Assembly: GCA_016719895.1 (NCBI GenBank)
Contig: JADJYG010000001.1
Coordinates: forward strand, 1 to 64,000
DNA: 64,000 nt
Origin: Saprospirales bacterium
GTDB taxonomy: Bacteria; Bacteroidota; Bacteroidia; Chitinophagales; Saprospiraceae
Direction of reading: 5' to 3'
Shown one piece after another: positions 1-9,646 of this stretch (position 1 is its first letter; each line of letters opens with the position of its first letter). Both the position numbers and the translations under genes were made by a program. The notes below the pieces were generated by a model. That model saw only the letters and a list, made by a program, of their open reading frames with translations, was not told where the DNA came from and did no database searches.

Positions 1-1294
1 TGCGGCGTTGCTGGGGGATATTTTTATGGCGGTTGAGAAAGACCCGGAAGGATTCCATAAACGACTCAAGGGCGTCCTGTTCATCCAACTCATAATAGGC
101 ATTGACCAGCATGGTCTTACTAATCAGGTTATAGCCAATGTCTTCATATTCGAGGTTCCGAAGCAAGGCCAGCACCTTGTCGAATTTCCGCTGATACCGG
201 TAAACACGGGCTAAATTGAAGGTATAGGCGTTCTCCCGGGTTTCGGCCGGCAAAAAAGAGCGGTATTTTTCAATAAACGTTTCGGCCCAATCCAACTTGC
301 CCAACCGCAACGCCACGGCAACGGTATTATTGAAGCGCCAGGTCGCCAATTCCCCATTTGTAATAAAAATTCCCCGGTTCAGACCTTGTTCAAAGAGATC
401 AAAATACTCCCTCAGGAACAACTGGTTTTCCTTGTTCAATTTTCCGGTGCAGTAGTGGAGCGCCGAGTCGAACAGCTCGATAGCCTCCCGTTGCGGCATT
501 ACACTGCCATAGGCGTCCAGCAAGCGCCTTAAGTTAAAATAGTGCTTTTCATTCTCCTCATCGAAAAGGGTCAGGAAAGAATAATAATACATGGCCAGTT
601 CCGGGGTCTCCTCCACGGCCGTGCGTTGCAAATACTGAAGGATTTCTTCGTTAAAGTGCAATTCATAAGTATAGTTTCCAGTGCGCTTCTGGCTTAAAAC
701 CGAACTGTATAATTTTAGCTTTTCGATCCAGTAAAACAAATCCAGGTTTTGTGAAATTTCTTCAATATTGGCCCGGGCGTTTAGTTTTACATCAAAATCC
801 ATCATTTCATAATACAACCGTTCGATCAGGTACATGTTTCTGAAGTAGTCCAAGGCCCGGTACGGCTTTTCAACCATCTCGCTGCGAGCCTGCCGGAATG
901 CACTGTTGTAAAGTGGCTCTACCTTTTGCCGGACGACAAAATGCAGCAAATCTATGGTACGGCGCTCCGGATCGCGTGTTGCCGATTCCTGGGCCATAAA
1001 ATCCTCGACCAGTTTGAGCAGGTCGGAACAATATTTTCTAAAATTGACATCGTCATACGGCGTATCTGGAAACAGTGTCTCCCACGCCACCAGCCGGTCG
1101 AATCCTTCCGGGCTTTTTTCTAATTCCTGCAACAACACTTCGCATAACCGGGCGAGTGTTTTGCTTTGGTTAAAATACGGCGAATGTAAATATTTTGGCA
1201 ACCGCCTCCGGGTTGGAATGTCCAAACATTGAAGCGTTTGGTAGACCTTATTCGAGAACAAGCCGTCTTCTCGAAGCGAATAATTTTTGGCCAT
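1..1294 (-). CDS. Conserved helical (TPR-like) protein, C-terminus cut by window edge
   Basis: An uninterrupted reading frame of 431 codons runs from an ATG at 1294 leftwards through base 1 without a stop, so the C-terminus lies outside the window. The protein starts MAKNYSLREDGLFSNKVYQT and has no signal peptide or membrane segment. It is rich in amphipathic helices with many Leu, Tyr, Phe and Glu residues; the visible C-terminal part (for example RVYRYQRKFDKVLALLRNL) looks like tetratricopeptide-type helical pairs. I do not recognise a named family; it is probably a cytoplasmic scaffold-like protein. Every other possible frame here is broken up, and the codon usage (GC-rich third positions) matches neighbouring genes. 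The gene is divergent from the T9SS cargo at 1592. Confidence 0.8.
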   Translation of the reverse strand, partial: MAKNYSLREDGLFSNKVYQTLQCLDIPTRRRLPKYLHSPYFNQSKTLARLCEVLLQELEKSPEGFDRLVAWETLFPDTPYDDVNFRKYCSDLLKLVEDFMAQESATRDPERRTIDLLHFVVRQKVEPLYNSAFRQARSEMVEKPYRALDYFRNMYLIERLYYEMMDFDVKLNARANIEEISQNLDLFYWIEKLKLYSSVLSQKRTGNYTYELHFNEEILQYLQRTAVEETPELAMYYYSFLTLFDEENEKHYFNLRRLLDAYGSVMPQREAIELFDSALHYCTGKLNKENQLFLREYFDLFEQGLNRGIFITNGELATWRFNNTVAVALRLGKLDWAETFIEKYRSFLPAETRENAYTFNLARVYRYQRKFDKVLALLRNLEYEDIGYNLISKTMLVNAYYELDEQDALESFMESFRVFLNRHKNIPQQRR

Positions 1295-1560
1295 ACTACT
1301 TCGGGTTGGAAAGAAAAAGGGGGTGGCATGTCTGTTCCTTAGCCTTGTGGAGCCTGTAAATGGGTATTTAAAATAGGTTTGCGGGGTAATAGTTACATTT
1401 TTTCGTTCACAATATTAAAGAACAGCGCGTCAAAACAATTCAGAGAAACCACTGTTGATCAACACGTTAACCAGACGGTTAAAGGCTGTAATGGGTTGCC
1501 TGGTTCCTCACAAATTTATATTTTTCTTTTTACACTTTTCCGCGTTTACCAGAGAGTTTC

Positions 1561-1568
1561 TATTTTTG
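1561..1568 (+). promoter_or_regulatory. Bacteroidota -7 promoter box (TAnnTTTG)
   Basis: TATTTTTG lies 24 bases before the ATG at 1592. It matches the Bacteroidota sigma-A -7 consensus TAnnTTTG; no clear -33 TTTG is seen at the right distance. Confidence 0.5.
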
Positions 1569-1591
1569 GACGAGTTTTTAATACCTTAGCC

Positions 1592-4108
1592 ATGAATGTG
1601 TTTTTACTCCCACCTCCCACCAGGGTTATTCTGTTGGAATGCCTTGCCCTGTTTGGGGTAAGCATTGGTGTATTTGGCCAAAACACAAGTCCGTATAAAA
1701 GCCTGATCACCGCAAAAAATACGCTGGTCAACGATACGGTCAGCGGCCAAAACCTGAGTATCTACGCAGTAAGTCCACAGCCCAAACACGGAGACGTTGA
1801 TATCACATTGCTTCAAACCGGCGGCTCCGGAAATCCATACTTGTATGCGGTGCAATACACACCCGACCCGGGCTATACCGGCGTGGATACCTTCACGGTT
1901 GAATTGAACTTCCAGGGCGCATACCCGTATCTGATCTACCGGGGTTACCGGGTTTCGGTTTACCCATCGTTGTTGACCGCGAATGCGGACTTTGCCGTGA
2001 CCACCGCCGGCGCCTCCGTCACCACCAATGTGCTGGCGAATGACCACAGCACCGCCGGACCGCTCACCCTGAACGCCATTCCCCAAATCAAGAACGGAAC
2101 GGCCGTTATTTCTGGCGCCAGTTCGATCCAATTTACGCCAGCGCCCGGTTTTTCCGGGATGAGTTATGTAAATTACGTCGTATGCGATACCGCCGGCGCC
2201 TGCAAAACCGCACAATATTCCATTGGCGTGCACAACACAGCGCTACCCACCAGCGATACGTTGCGGGTGGCCACCGCAAAAAACACGCCCCTGACCATGC
2301 CCCTGCTCTATACGGGATATAGCACCTTCCAGGCGCCTGCCAACGGTATCCTGGTCATGGATAACGGCCATGCGTTCCGGTACGTCCCCAACCTCAATTT
2401 TACCGGAACCGACCAGTTCATCCTTTCCACCAACGCTTATGGCCCGCCGGCGTACAAAACAGTTGTGCTTCAGGTATTGAATACTGCCGGCCAAAATACC
2501 ATGGCGCTGGATGATATCCGGTTCACGCCAAAAAACACAGCGGTAACGTTTAATGTCCGCAATAATGATATTGGCAATTTACTGGTAAAAAGTTGGGTGA
2601 TCCCTGCCAACCTGCCCGGCACGGTCAGCAGCACCAACGGTATTGGGAACGTAACCTTCACACCCCACCCCGGCTTCAGCGGCGTTGCTACCTTCTACTA
2701 CAAAATCGGCAATATGTTTGTTCCGGATCTTGAGATGGCGGCTGTCCATGTCGCCGTAGGCAATATGAATCCGGCTGCCGCTTCCTACGACCTGACTACG
2801 CCAAAATCCACCGCCCTGGTCATCAATTACAAGATCCCTTTCACCGGGTTTAACTTCTCCATACTTGACCCACCCGACCACGGCAATCTGAATTACTTCC
2901 CGGGCTTCAGCACCCAAATCATCAACGGGCAATCTGTTTCAGGTTACAACCTGTTGGTGTATGCGCCGAACAATAATTACACCGGGCTTGACCAGTTTGA
3001 GATCAACTATTGCGTCACTTCCAACGGCCAATGCCAGCCGGTGAAAGTGACCATGAGCGTGGTAGATGTGTTTTCTGCACCGGCGCCTTATTGCATTGAC
3101 GATTGTGTGTGGAGCGGCGACGTCAATTCCGATGGCGTGGTCAATAACGTTGATATTTTGCCGCTCGGTTATTTAATGGGCCTAAGCGGCCCTACGCGCA
3201 ATTATGCCGCACTCGAGTGGTATGGTCAACACGCCGGAAACTGGAATAACCCTTACCTGGGAAAAAATGCCGACCTGAAGCATGCCGACACCGATGGAAA
3301 TGGTCAAATCACCACTGATGATACCTTGGCTGTAAGTTATTTTTACGGCCAGACACATCAGCTGGCGCCCAAAATACCCGCCACTTCCAAAGGACTGCCG
3401 TTCTTCCTGAAAATCCTGACGCCGAATCCCGGCGTCGGTGATCTTGTCGAGGTTGAACTATCCCTGGGCAATCAAAGCCAACCGCTGACCAATTTATACG
3501 GTTTTACCTTCGATGTTTCCCTGAGCCCTCATATTGTGGATTCTGCGTTCCAGCTGCAGTACTTCAACGGCAGTTGGGTCAATGCAAACGCCCCGGACTT
3601 GTGGATGTACAAAACACCGGCACAGGGCCGCCTGGAATCGGCCTTCACCCGCACCAATGGCGTTTCGGCCAGCGGTCATGGTCTCATTGGAGTATTTAGT
3701 TTTATTATCATCGATATCGTCGATGACAGCAAATTGAACAGTTCGCCTTATTTTTCCATACAGATCGATGCGCCAAACGCCCTTTGGGCCGATGGTGCCA
3801 TTACCCAGGGCGAGCCGCTTACGCTGAATATTCCGCTGCGGTTACATGCCAGGGCACCGGATTCGCCACAGCCGTTATTGGTTTACCCGTCTCCGGCACG
3901 CGATTTGCTAAACATCCATTTAAATGGCGATGCCGTCGTAGAATCGCTCTGGATATACGATGCAGCCGGCAGAACCGTTTATACCTCCGGTCCGGTGCAG
4001 TGGGAACACGCCGAAATTAATATCGGAGATCTTCCGGACGGCTTTTATGTTGCCGCCGCACAAACCAACCAGGGCAGCGCCATAAAGAAATTTCAAATAC
4101 TGCGCTAA
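1592..4108 (+). CDS. T9SS type A-sorted surface protein with Ig-like repeats and dockerin-like region
   Basis: Predicted secreted or cell-surface protein of 838 residues. I start it at 1592 because a signal peptide (about residues 1-29, ending IGVFGQ) begins there; the open frame extends further upstream but that part resembles no protein. Several repeats of about 90 residues follow, with the pattern N-V-L-A-N-D ... F-T-P-x-P-G-[FY]-[ST]-G ... Y, typical of cadherin/Ig-like Big_9 repeats. A dockerin-like calcium-binding segment (GDVNSDGVVNNVD and later DTDGNGQITTDD) lies in the second half. The last 75 residues (VYPSPARDLLNI ... GFYVAAAQ ... KKFQILR) form a T9SS type A sorting domain. The exact ligand is unknown; an adhesive or polysaccharide-contact role is inferred from the domains. 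A strong terminator follows. Confidence 0.85.
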   Translation: MNVFLLPPPTRVILLECLALFGVSIGVFGQNTSPYKSLITAKNTLVNDTVSGQNLSIYAVSPQPKHGDVDITLLQTGGSGNPYLYAVQYTPDPGYTGVDTFTVELNFQGAYPYLIYRGYRVSVYPSLLTANADFAVTTAGASVTTNVLANDHSTAGPLTLNAIPQIKNGTAVISGASSIQFTPAPGFSGMSYVNYVVCDTAGACKTAQYSIGVHNTALPTSDTLRVATAKNTPLTMPLLYTGYSTFQAPANGILVMDNGHAFRYVPNLNFTGTDQFILSTNAYGPPAYKTVVLQVLNTAGQNTMALDDIRFTPKNTAVTFNVRNNDIGNLLVKSWVIPANLPGTVSSTNGIGNVTFTPHPGFSGVATFYYKIGNMFVPDLEMAAVHVAVGNMNPAAASYDLTTPKSTALVINYKIPFTGFNFSILDPPDHGNLNYFPGFSTQIINGQSVSGYNLLVYAPNNNYTGLDQFEINYCVTSNGQCQPVKVTMSVVDVFSAPAPYCIDDCVWSGDVNSDGVVNNVDILPLGYLMGLSGPTRNYAALEWYGQHAGNWNNPYLGKNADLKHADTDGNGQITTDDTLAVSYFYGQTHQLAPKIPATSKGLPFFLKILTPNPGVGDLVEVELSLGNQSQPLTNLYGFTFDVSLSPHIVDSAFQLQYFNGSWVNANAPDLWMYKTPAQGRLESAFTRTNGVSASGHGLIGVFSFIIIDIVDDSKLNSSPYFSIQIDAPNALWADGAITQGEPLTLNIPLRLHARAPDSPQPLLVYPSPARDLLNIHLNGDAVVESLWIYDAAGRTVYTSGPVQWEHAEINIGDLPDGFYVAAAQTNQGSAIKKFQILR

Positions 4109-4161
4109 ATAATCTCCTCAAACGCCTGTTGAATAAAACAAGAAACATTTATGGCTATTAC

Positions 4162-4198
4162 AAAAAACCCGCTTCCTGAACGCAGGGGCGGGTTTTTT
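4162..4198. terminator. Bidirectional rho-independent terminator
   Basis: AAAAAACCCGC (4162-4172) is perfectly complementary to GCGGGTTTTTT (4188-4198), with a 15-base loop. The A and T tracts on either side let it serve both convergent genes (the T9SS cargo ending at 4108 and the oxidase subunit ending at 4217). Confidence 0.85.
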
Positions 4199-4216
4199 CT
4201 TTGCTCTTTAAGAGGT

Positions 4217-4828
4217 CTAAACTAAGGCGTTAATTCCCAGAAACAAGGCCAGAAATACCCAAAGAATATCCAGAAAATGCCAGTATATGGTGAGCAAGCG
4301 CAGTCGGAGACGCTTCTCCGGATCTGAAAAATAGACCAGTACCGTCACTGGGTCAACCATTCGTTTTCTGGCTGTGTAATAAAAATGAAACAAAAACGGC
4401 AAGCCCGCTATTACGTGCGCCAAATGGGTAAAAGACAATATATATAGAAATCCTGCTGTAGCCGACGTATTCCAACCGATACTATTGACCCGGAACAGCC
4501 AGGCCCAGGCAACAATTTGCATCGCCATGAACAACAAGGATAACAGAATCGTGTACCAAAGGCTTTTTTGGTACGCCCTGGTCTTGTCCGCCAGGTAGCA
4601 TTGCTTCGCCTTGATCATAGCAAAACTACTGGTCAACAAGACCAGGGTGTTTACGAGGAATAACCACGGCATTTTTACCGGCGCCACCTGCATGGTCACC
4701 CGGATATAGGCGTAACTCAGCGTAAGTGCGAGAAACAAAAAGGAAAGCCCCGCCAACAACAGGCACAACATGATGTTGTATGGATGGAAAGTCAAATTTT
4801 GAGAATGCCCGGATGTTGGTTGGACCAT
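4217..4828 (-). CDS. Cytochrome c oxidase subunit III-like membrane protein
   Basis: A 203-residue protein with about five hydrophobic helices, of the short subunit III type. Family-typical features are the FHPYN-type start region, the W-Y-x-[TI]-L-L-S segment, the helix around FTHLAHVIAGLPFL with conserved His, and the C-terminal YWHFLDILWVFL motif, which is the hallmark of heme-copper oxidase subunit III. No subunits I or II or assembly genes lie nearby, so it is an isolated copy here. It follows the EamA gene by 19 bases on the same strand. An AATCTTTG sequence just before the ATG resembles a -7 box with one mismatch, so it might have its own nearly leaderless promoter. Confidence 0.85.
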   Translation of the reverse strand: MVQPTSGHSQNLTFHPYNIMLCLLLAGLSFLFLALTLSYAYIRVTMQVAPVKMPWLFLVNTLVLLTSSFAMIKAKQCYLADKTRAYQKSLWYTILLSLLFMAMQIVAWAWLFRVNSIGWNTSATAGFLYILSFTHLAHVIAGLPFLFHFYYTARKRMVDPVTVLVYFSDPEKRLRLRLLTIYWHFLDILWVFLALFLGINALV

Positions 4829-4847
4829 GCCCGCACAAAGATTATTT

Positions 4848-5717
4848 TTACATGGAAATTAATAGGATGGCTGCCACGGCTAACACGATTCCCCACCAAT
4901 TGACGGTGGAGAGCCGTTCGTGAAACAGCAAAACTGCGCCTATGGTTGTGGCTAAAATGATTCCAACGTTCGTCAGCGGGAATACGAACGATGCTTCCAG
5001 ACCGCTGTTGAGCGCCATAAGCATAAACAGCATGCTGCCATAGTTCGGGATGCCCAAAACTACCCCCGCAAACACCGTATGCCGCGAAAAGGCCAGGCGG
5101 CCGGTCACCCACCCTGCCGTAGCCACCACCAGCCCCAACAACCCCGCCGTACAAAAAACCGTTGTGATAAACATAGGATCACCACTGCGGATCATCTTAC
5201 CCTGTTGGACCAGTACAAACACCATCTCGATAATTCCCGCCAAAACCCATGTTATCAAGGGCATCCACCAAAAATCGATGCCGCCGTCTTTTTTGTTTCT
5301 GCGTCCGGCTGCCGGCCAGTTGACCAGCACAATAGAGCCCAACGCAAGTAAAATACCTGCTACTTTAAAGAAACCTGATGATTCACCGTACGCCAATATG
5401 GCAAAAGGCACTGTCAGGAGAATGGACATTTTTTGCATGATCTGACTCACCGTTACACCAAAATAGCGCACCGTCAGCCCGGCTGCGTTAAATCCTGCAA
5501 TGAATACAAACCCCAACAGGAGGGCATAAAACATCCAGGGCTCAGCCATGTCCTGTTCGGAATAAGGCAAACGCCCACTGTGTATCCAACCGCAGGCTAC
5601 ACAAGTAAAATAGTTGAACATGATCGCCTGGAAAACAGAAATACCCAAGCGGTCGAACCACTTGAAAATAAAACCGATCAGCACGGAGCAAATAATAGAC
5701 AGCAACAGAAATACCAT
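4848..5717 (-). CDS. EamA/DMT-family transporter
   Basis: A 289-residue polytopic inner-membrane protein with about ten hydrophobic segments arranged as two related halves, the usual plan and length of the drug/metabolite transporter (EamA) family. The second half ends in the characteristic ALNSGLEASFVFPLTNVG and ... FHERLSTVNWWGI stretch (EamA proteins typically have a glutamate before the last helix). The substrate cannot be read from the sequence. It lies 19 bases upstream of the oxidase subunit III gene, possibly cotranscribed, and is divergent from the BNR cargo at 5821. Confidence 0.85.
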   Translation of the reverse strand: MVFLLLSIICSVLIGFIFKWFDRLGISVFQAIMFNYFTCVACGWIHSGRLPYSEQDMAEPWMFYALLLGFVFIAGFNAAGLTVRYFGVTVSQIMQKMSILLTVPFAILAYGESSGFFKVAGILLALGSIVLVNWPAAGRRNKKDGGIDFWWMPLITWVLAGIIEMVFVLVQQGKMIRSGDPMFITTVFCTAGLLGLVVATAGWVTGRLAFSRHTVFAGVVLGIPNYGSMLFMLMALNSGLEASFVFPLTNVGIILATTIGAVLLFHERLSTVNWWGIVLAVAAILLISM

Positions 5718-5787
5718 ATCGAACCATTCTCAGGCGGTCAAAGTAGAAGTTCTTGGCGTTCAAGCCATCCGCCAATCAAAGAGGCCT

Positions 5788-5795
5788 TATTTTTG
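5788..5795 (+). promoter_or_regulatory. Bacteroidota -7 promoter box
   Basis: TATTTTTG, 26 bases upstream of the ATG at 5821, matches TAnnTTTG. Confidence 0.5.
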
Positions 5796-5820
5796 CCGGT
5801 AAATCAGAAAACCGGTTTCC

Positions 5821-8800
5821 ATGACACGACTACTCGCTATCCTCTTTTTCATACTTTCGCTTTTTTCCGGGTTTTCCTGCGAAAAACTAGCCCGGCGCCA
5901 GGCCCCGGACGCCCTGCAGCGCAAATCTGAACCCTTCGATCAATTTTCATTTCAACGCTCCTTCCCGGACCGCGATTTCGACTGGCGCGGTTGGCGCAAA
6001 CGTATGACCGCCCTGCGTGCCGGTTTTGATAAGACGTTCGCCGAAAACGCCCTTGCCGAAAATGGCGCCGCCGCCGATTGGACCCTGCAGGGCCCCGGAA
6101 ATGTGGCCGGGCGCGTCAATACCCTCGCAATCCATCCGGATAACGAAGATATCGTGCTGGCTGGATTTTCCGCCGGCGGAATTTTTAAATCCACCAACGG
6201 CGGCATGTCCTGGACGCCTGTATTTGACGCGAACCTCGACCTCTCGATCGGAGATATCACTTTTGACCCCAACAATCCCGATATTGTATATGCCGGAACC
6301 GGCGACCCCAATATGCCTGCCATCGTTTTTAATGGCAATGGCGTGTATAAAAGCGTTGATGGCGGAGAAACCTGGAGCTATCTCGGGCTTTCGCAGGAAG
6401 GAATACTATCCAAAGTGCTGGTTGATCCCTCCAATTCCAGTATCCTTTACGTTTCGGCTATGGGAAATCCCTACGTCCGGGATGCCAATCGCGGTGTTTT
6501 CAAAAGCACCGACGGCGGCCTGTCCTGGCAAAAAATATTGTTCGTGAGCAATCAGGCCGGCGCCAGCGACCTTGTTATGCACCCTTCCGACCCCCAAATC
6601 TTATATGCCTCTTTTTGGGACCGCATCCGAAACAACCAGGAATCGATTATTCATGGCCCCAATGCCCGGATATACAAAACCACCAACGGCGGCGCTACCT
6701 GGGTACCGCTTGACGGCGGTCTGCCCACCGGCATCATGGGGCGCACCGGGCTGGCTATTTCCCAGCAAAATCCGGATAAATTATATGCAGTGTATATCGA
6801 CTCCCTGGCCACCCCCGGCGGATTGTTTAAAACGGAAGATGGCGGCCTCAGCTGGACATCGCTTAATATCCTGGCGTTAGAGGATGCCTGTGGCAACTTC
6901 GGGTGGTATTTCGGCAAAATCCGGCTCAATCCGGTCAACGACGAAGAACTGTACTTCCTTGGAATTGTCCTGTGGCGAAAAGCGGCTGGAAGTACGCAAT
7001 GGCAGGTAGCCGCCAATTCCCATGCCGATATCCATGACCTTCAATTCACGGCATCCGGCCGGCGTTATTTGGGATGCGATGGCGGCGTATACCGGAATAA
7101 TTCCGGGCAAATGGCCTGGATCAAAAGCAACAACTTGCCCACCACGCAGTTCTACCACACTTCCTTTAATTTGCACGAGCCGGACAACTACTACGCCGGC
7201 GCGCAGGACAACGGTATCCGGAAAGGAAACGGTAATTTGTACAACGGCTGGGCATCCGTTTTTCCGGCCGACGGGTTTCGATGCGCGTTCCATCCCGATG
7301 ATCCCAATACCTTTTGGGTGGAAACACAAAACGGAGAAATCCACAAAACTACCGACGGCGGGAACACCTGGCAATTCGGTACCCCTTGCCTGGGTACCTC
7401 TGATCGCTGCAATTGGGATCTGCCCTATTTCATGAGCCCGCACCAGGCGGGCCGCTTGTACGCTGGCACCTACCGGGTTTATTTCGCTGAAAATGGAAGT
7501 GGCTGGGGGGTAATTTCGGAAGATTTGACCGATGGAGTTATTTTCGGCAACCGCTTTCATACGATTTCTTGCCTGGATGAATCTCCGGTGCAGACCGGTA
7601 AGCTGCTTGCCGGCACAAGCGATGGCAATGTATGGCGCCGCGAACCTGCCGGAAGTTGGTTTAATATTACCGCCGGGTTACCCAACCGGTACGTAACAGC
7701 GGTCATTGCCTCCCCCAGCCTTCCCAACCGGCTGTTCGTCACGCATTCCGGTTTTCGCGACAATGAATACATCCCGCACATTCACCGCTCCGACAATAAT
7801 GGAACGACCTGGACCGATATAAGCGCCAGCATGCCTAATATTCCGGTAAACGATCTTTACGTGTTGCCAGGCCACGCCGACAGTGTGCTTTTCGCCGCCA
7901 CAGATGCCGGCGTATATTTCAGCCTGAACAGCGGCGGCCAATGGCAACGTCTGGGCATCAGCATGCCTTTTGTGCCCGTATTCGATCTGGAGCGCAACCC
8001 CGTTCGAAACGAACTGCTGGCCGCCACCTATGCCCGGGGCCTCTGGACGTTTCCAATAGACTCCGTCTTCTCCCTCATGCCTGTGACCACCGTGGCTGTA
8101 AGCGGAAACATTACCACCGAAAACGGAGAGGGCATCGCCATGGTGCGCGTTTGCGACCAACCCTGGCAGGCAACCACAGCGAATGGAACGTATGAAATTC
8201 TTTCCAATGCACCGTGTTTAAACGCCGGTTTATATCCAAAACGCGACGACAATCCCCTGAACGGCTTGAGCACTTTTGATCTCGTTTTGATCAATAAACA
8301 TATCCTGGGCCTTGATACGCTCGAATCGCCGTACAAAATCATCGCCGCCGATGCCAACAACTCCCGCTCTATCAGTACGTTCGACATTGTAACGCTCCGG
8401 CGTTTGATCCTCGGGCTGGATACAGCCCTGATCAATGTGGATTCCTGGAGGTTTGTGCCGGCGGGATTCACCTTTCCTGACCCTGCCAACCCTTTCCTCA
8501 CCATTTTTCCGGAGGGCTTAAGCCTGAATTTGCCGGGGCCGCCACAAGTTGCCGATTTCACCGGCTTGAAAGTCGGCGACGTAAATGCAAATGCGGTGGC
8601 CGCCCTACGGCCGCCGGCAGAAGACCGGAGCGGCGAAACCTGGCCGCTTTGTTTAAGTGACCGTTTTTTTGAACCTGGCCAGCAACTCCGGGTAGTGTTT
8701 CACGCCGATTGGCAGATGGTAGCAGGGGCGCAGTTCACGGTCAATTTCGATTCGGAAAAACTAAACTTGCAAACAATAGAACCCCTGGCATCTGGGCTGG

Positions 8801-9309
8801 ATCCGGCGCACTTTAGCGTACAACCCGGCGGAAGGCCGTGTTTCACTGCTTGTTTTGAAAACCTGGCGTTATGGCGCCCGAAAAAATTAAATCCGGTATA
8901 CCAGGGGAAAACGGCCCTGTTTTGCGCCGTCATCGAAACCAAATCGGCTGGAAACCTGCACGACTGCCTCCAGTTGGCACACACGCCCACCCCTGCGGTC
9001 GCCTTTACGCCCGAAGGCATCGCCCTGACGCCGGAACTTTTTTGGGAAATACCGCCAGCGCCGGATAGGACAGCTGTCAACTTGTTTCCTAACCCGTTCG
9101 GATTTGGCGGCATCTGGGTGAAAACCGGAAAGACGGCGGGCACGCTCCGCATTTTCGACGGCAAAGGCAATATGATCCTGCAAAAAAACATTACCATGGA
9201 ACAGGAACACGTGCCGGCGCATAGCTTCCCGCAAAAGGGCGTGTATTGGTATGAATACCGGCAAGGGAACCAGCGGTCGAGTGGAAAAATTGTCTTTCAG
9301 GGCAATTGA
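5821..9309 (+). CDS. T9SS type A-sorted BNR/VPS10-like beta-propeller protein
   Basis: A 1162-residue exported protein. The N-terminus is a signal peptide; the Cys at 20 (GFSC) might be lipidated, although the lipobox is imperfect. Residues of roughly 90-750 carry many BNR/Asp-box motifs of the form S-x-[DN]-G-G-x-[ST]-W (KSTNGGMSW, KSVDGGETW, KSTDGGLSW, KTTDGGNTW), which form sortilin/VPS10-like propellers. A short Ig-like or carboxypeptidase-regulatory segment and a dockerin-like pair (LSTFDLVLINKHILGL and SISTFDIVTLRRLILGL) follow. The C-terminal 75 residues starting VNLFPNPF and ending KIVFQGN are a T9SS type A sorting domain. Propellers of this kind bind glycans or proteins or act as hydrolases; the substrate is unknown. 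It stands alone behind its own promoter-like box. Confidence 0.88.
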   Translation: MTRLLAILFFILSLFSGFSCEKLARRQAPDALQRKSEPFDQFSFQRSFPDRDFDWRGWRKRMTALRAGFDKTFAENALAENGAAADWTLQGPGNVAGRVNTLAIHPDNEDIVLAGFSAGGIFKSTNGGMSWTPVFDANLDLSIGDITFDPNNPDIVYAGTGDPNMPAIVFNGNGVYKSVDGGETWSYLGLSQEGILSKVLVDPSNSSILYVSAMGNPYVRDANRGVFKSTDGGLSWQKILFVSNQAGASDLVMHPSDPQILYASFWDRIRNNQESIIHGPNARIYKTTNGGATWVPLDGGLPTGIMGRTGLAISQQNPDKLYAVYIDSLATPGGLFKTEDGGLSWTSLNILALEDACGNFGWYFGKIRLNPVNDEELYFLGIVLWRKAAGSTQWQVAANSHADIHDLQFTASGRRYLGCDGGVYRNNSGQMAWIKSNNLPTTQFYHTSFNLHEPDNYYAGAQDNGIRKGNGNLYNGWASVFPADGFRCAFHPDDPNTFWVETQNGEIHKTTDGGNTWQFGTPCLGTSDRCNWDLPYFMSPHQAGRLYAGTYRVYFAENGSGWGVISEDLTDGVIFGNRFHTISCLDESPVQTGKLLAGTSDGNVWRREPAGSWFNITAGLPNRYVTAVIASPSLPNRLFVTHSGFRDNEYIPHIHRSDNNGTTWTDISASMPNIPVNDLYVLPGHADSVLFAATDAGVYFSLNSGGQWQRLGISMPFVPVFDLERNPVRNELLAATYARGLWTFPIDSVFSLMPVTTVAVSGNITTENGEGIAMVRVCDQPWQATTANGTYEILSNAPCLNAGLYPKRDDNPLNGLSTFDLVLINKHILGLDTLESPYKIIAADANNSRSISTFDIVTLRRLILGLDTALINVDSWRFVPAGFTFPDPANPFLTIFPEGLSLNLPGPPQVADFTGLKVGDVNANAVAALRPPAEDRSGETWPLCLSDRFFEPGQQLRVVFHADWQMVAGAQFTVNFDSEKLNLQTIEPLASGLDPAHFSVQPGGRPCFTACFENLALWRPKKLNPVYQGKTALFCAVIETKSAGNLHDCLQLAHTPTPAVAFTPEGIALTPELFWEIPPAPDRTAVNLFPNPFGFGGIWVKTGKTAGTLRIFDGKGNMILQKNITMEQEHVPAHSFPQKGVYWYEYRQGNQRSSGKIVFQGN

Positions 9310-9646
9310 ACGGTACATTCTGGTCCGGCAGCCAGCGCCCAAAATTGCTGCCGGATACAAAACCTGCTGCCCCAGTTGTTCCAACCGCCTGGGGCCAAAC
9401 GGAAGGCGTTGCCGGACACCCGCGGCGCCGTCCAAGTAAACCTGGCGCTGACGCTCCAACATGCTATTTTTTTATATGCAGGCAAAGAAAACTGAAAATG
9501 TTGCGTTATCCTGTTGAATTCAAGGGCTCATGCACACTTGGTTTCAATCCAAATATCTGAAAATCAATCAAATCATTCTTTACTCTTGCATATCCGTCAG
9601 GATGAACCTTACCTTTGTAATCAATTCTTAACATTAAAACCACGAT
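9310..9646. other. Intergenic region with an inverted repeat
   Basis: No convincing gene. TCCGGCAGC (9324-9332) pairs perfectly with GCTGCCGGA (9347-9355) across a 14-base loop; there is no T tract after it, so it may stabilise the 3' end of the upstream transcript rather than terminate it. The right end holds the rlpA promoter. A GC-rich antisense frame over 9297-9485 was considered and not accepted. Confidence 0.4.
9610..9617 (+). promoter_or_regulatory. Bacteroidota -7 promoter box for rlpA
   Basis: TACCTTTG lies 29 bases before the first ATG of rlpA (9647). A weak -33 candidate CTTG (9585-9588) sits 21 bases upstream. Confidence 0.6.

Noticed and set aside
9297..9485. GC-rich minus-strand frame with aromatic residues (GWNNWGSRFC) after the BNR cargo
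   Set aside because: No start signal, no recognisable family, and it overlaps the C-terminal sorting domain of a well-supported gene.
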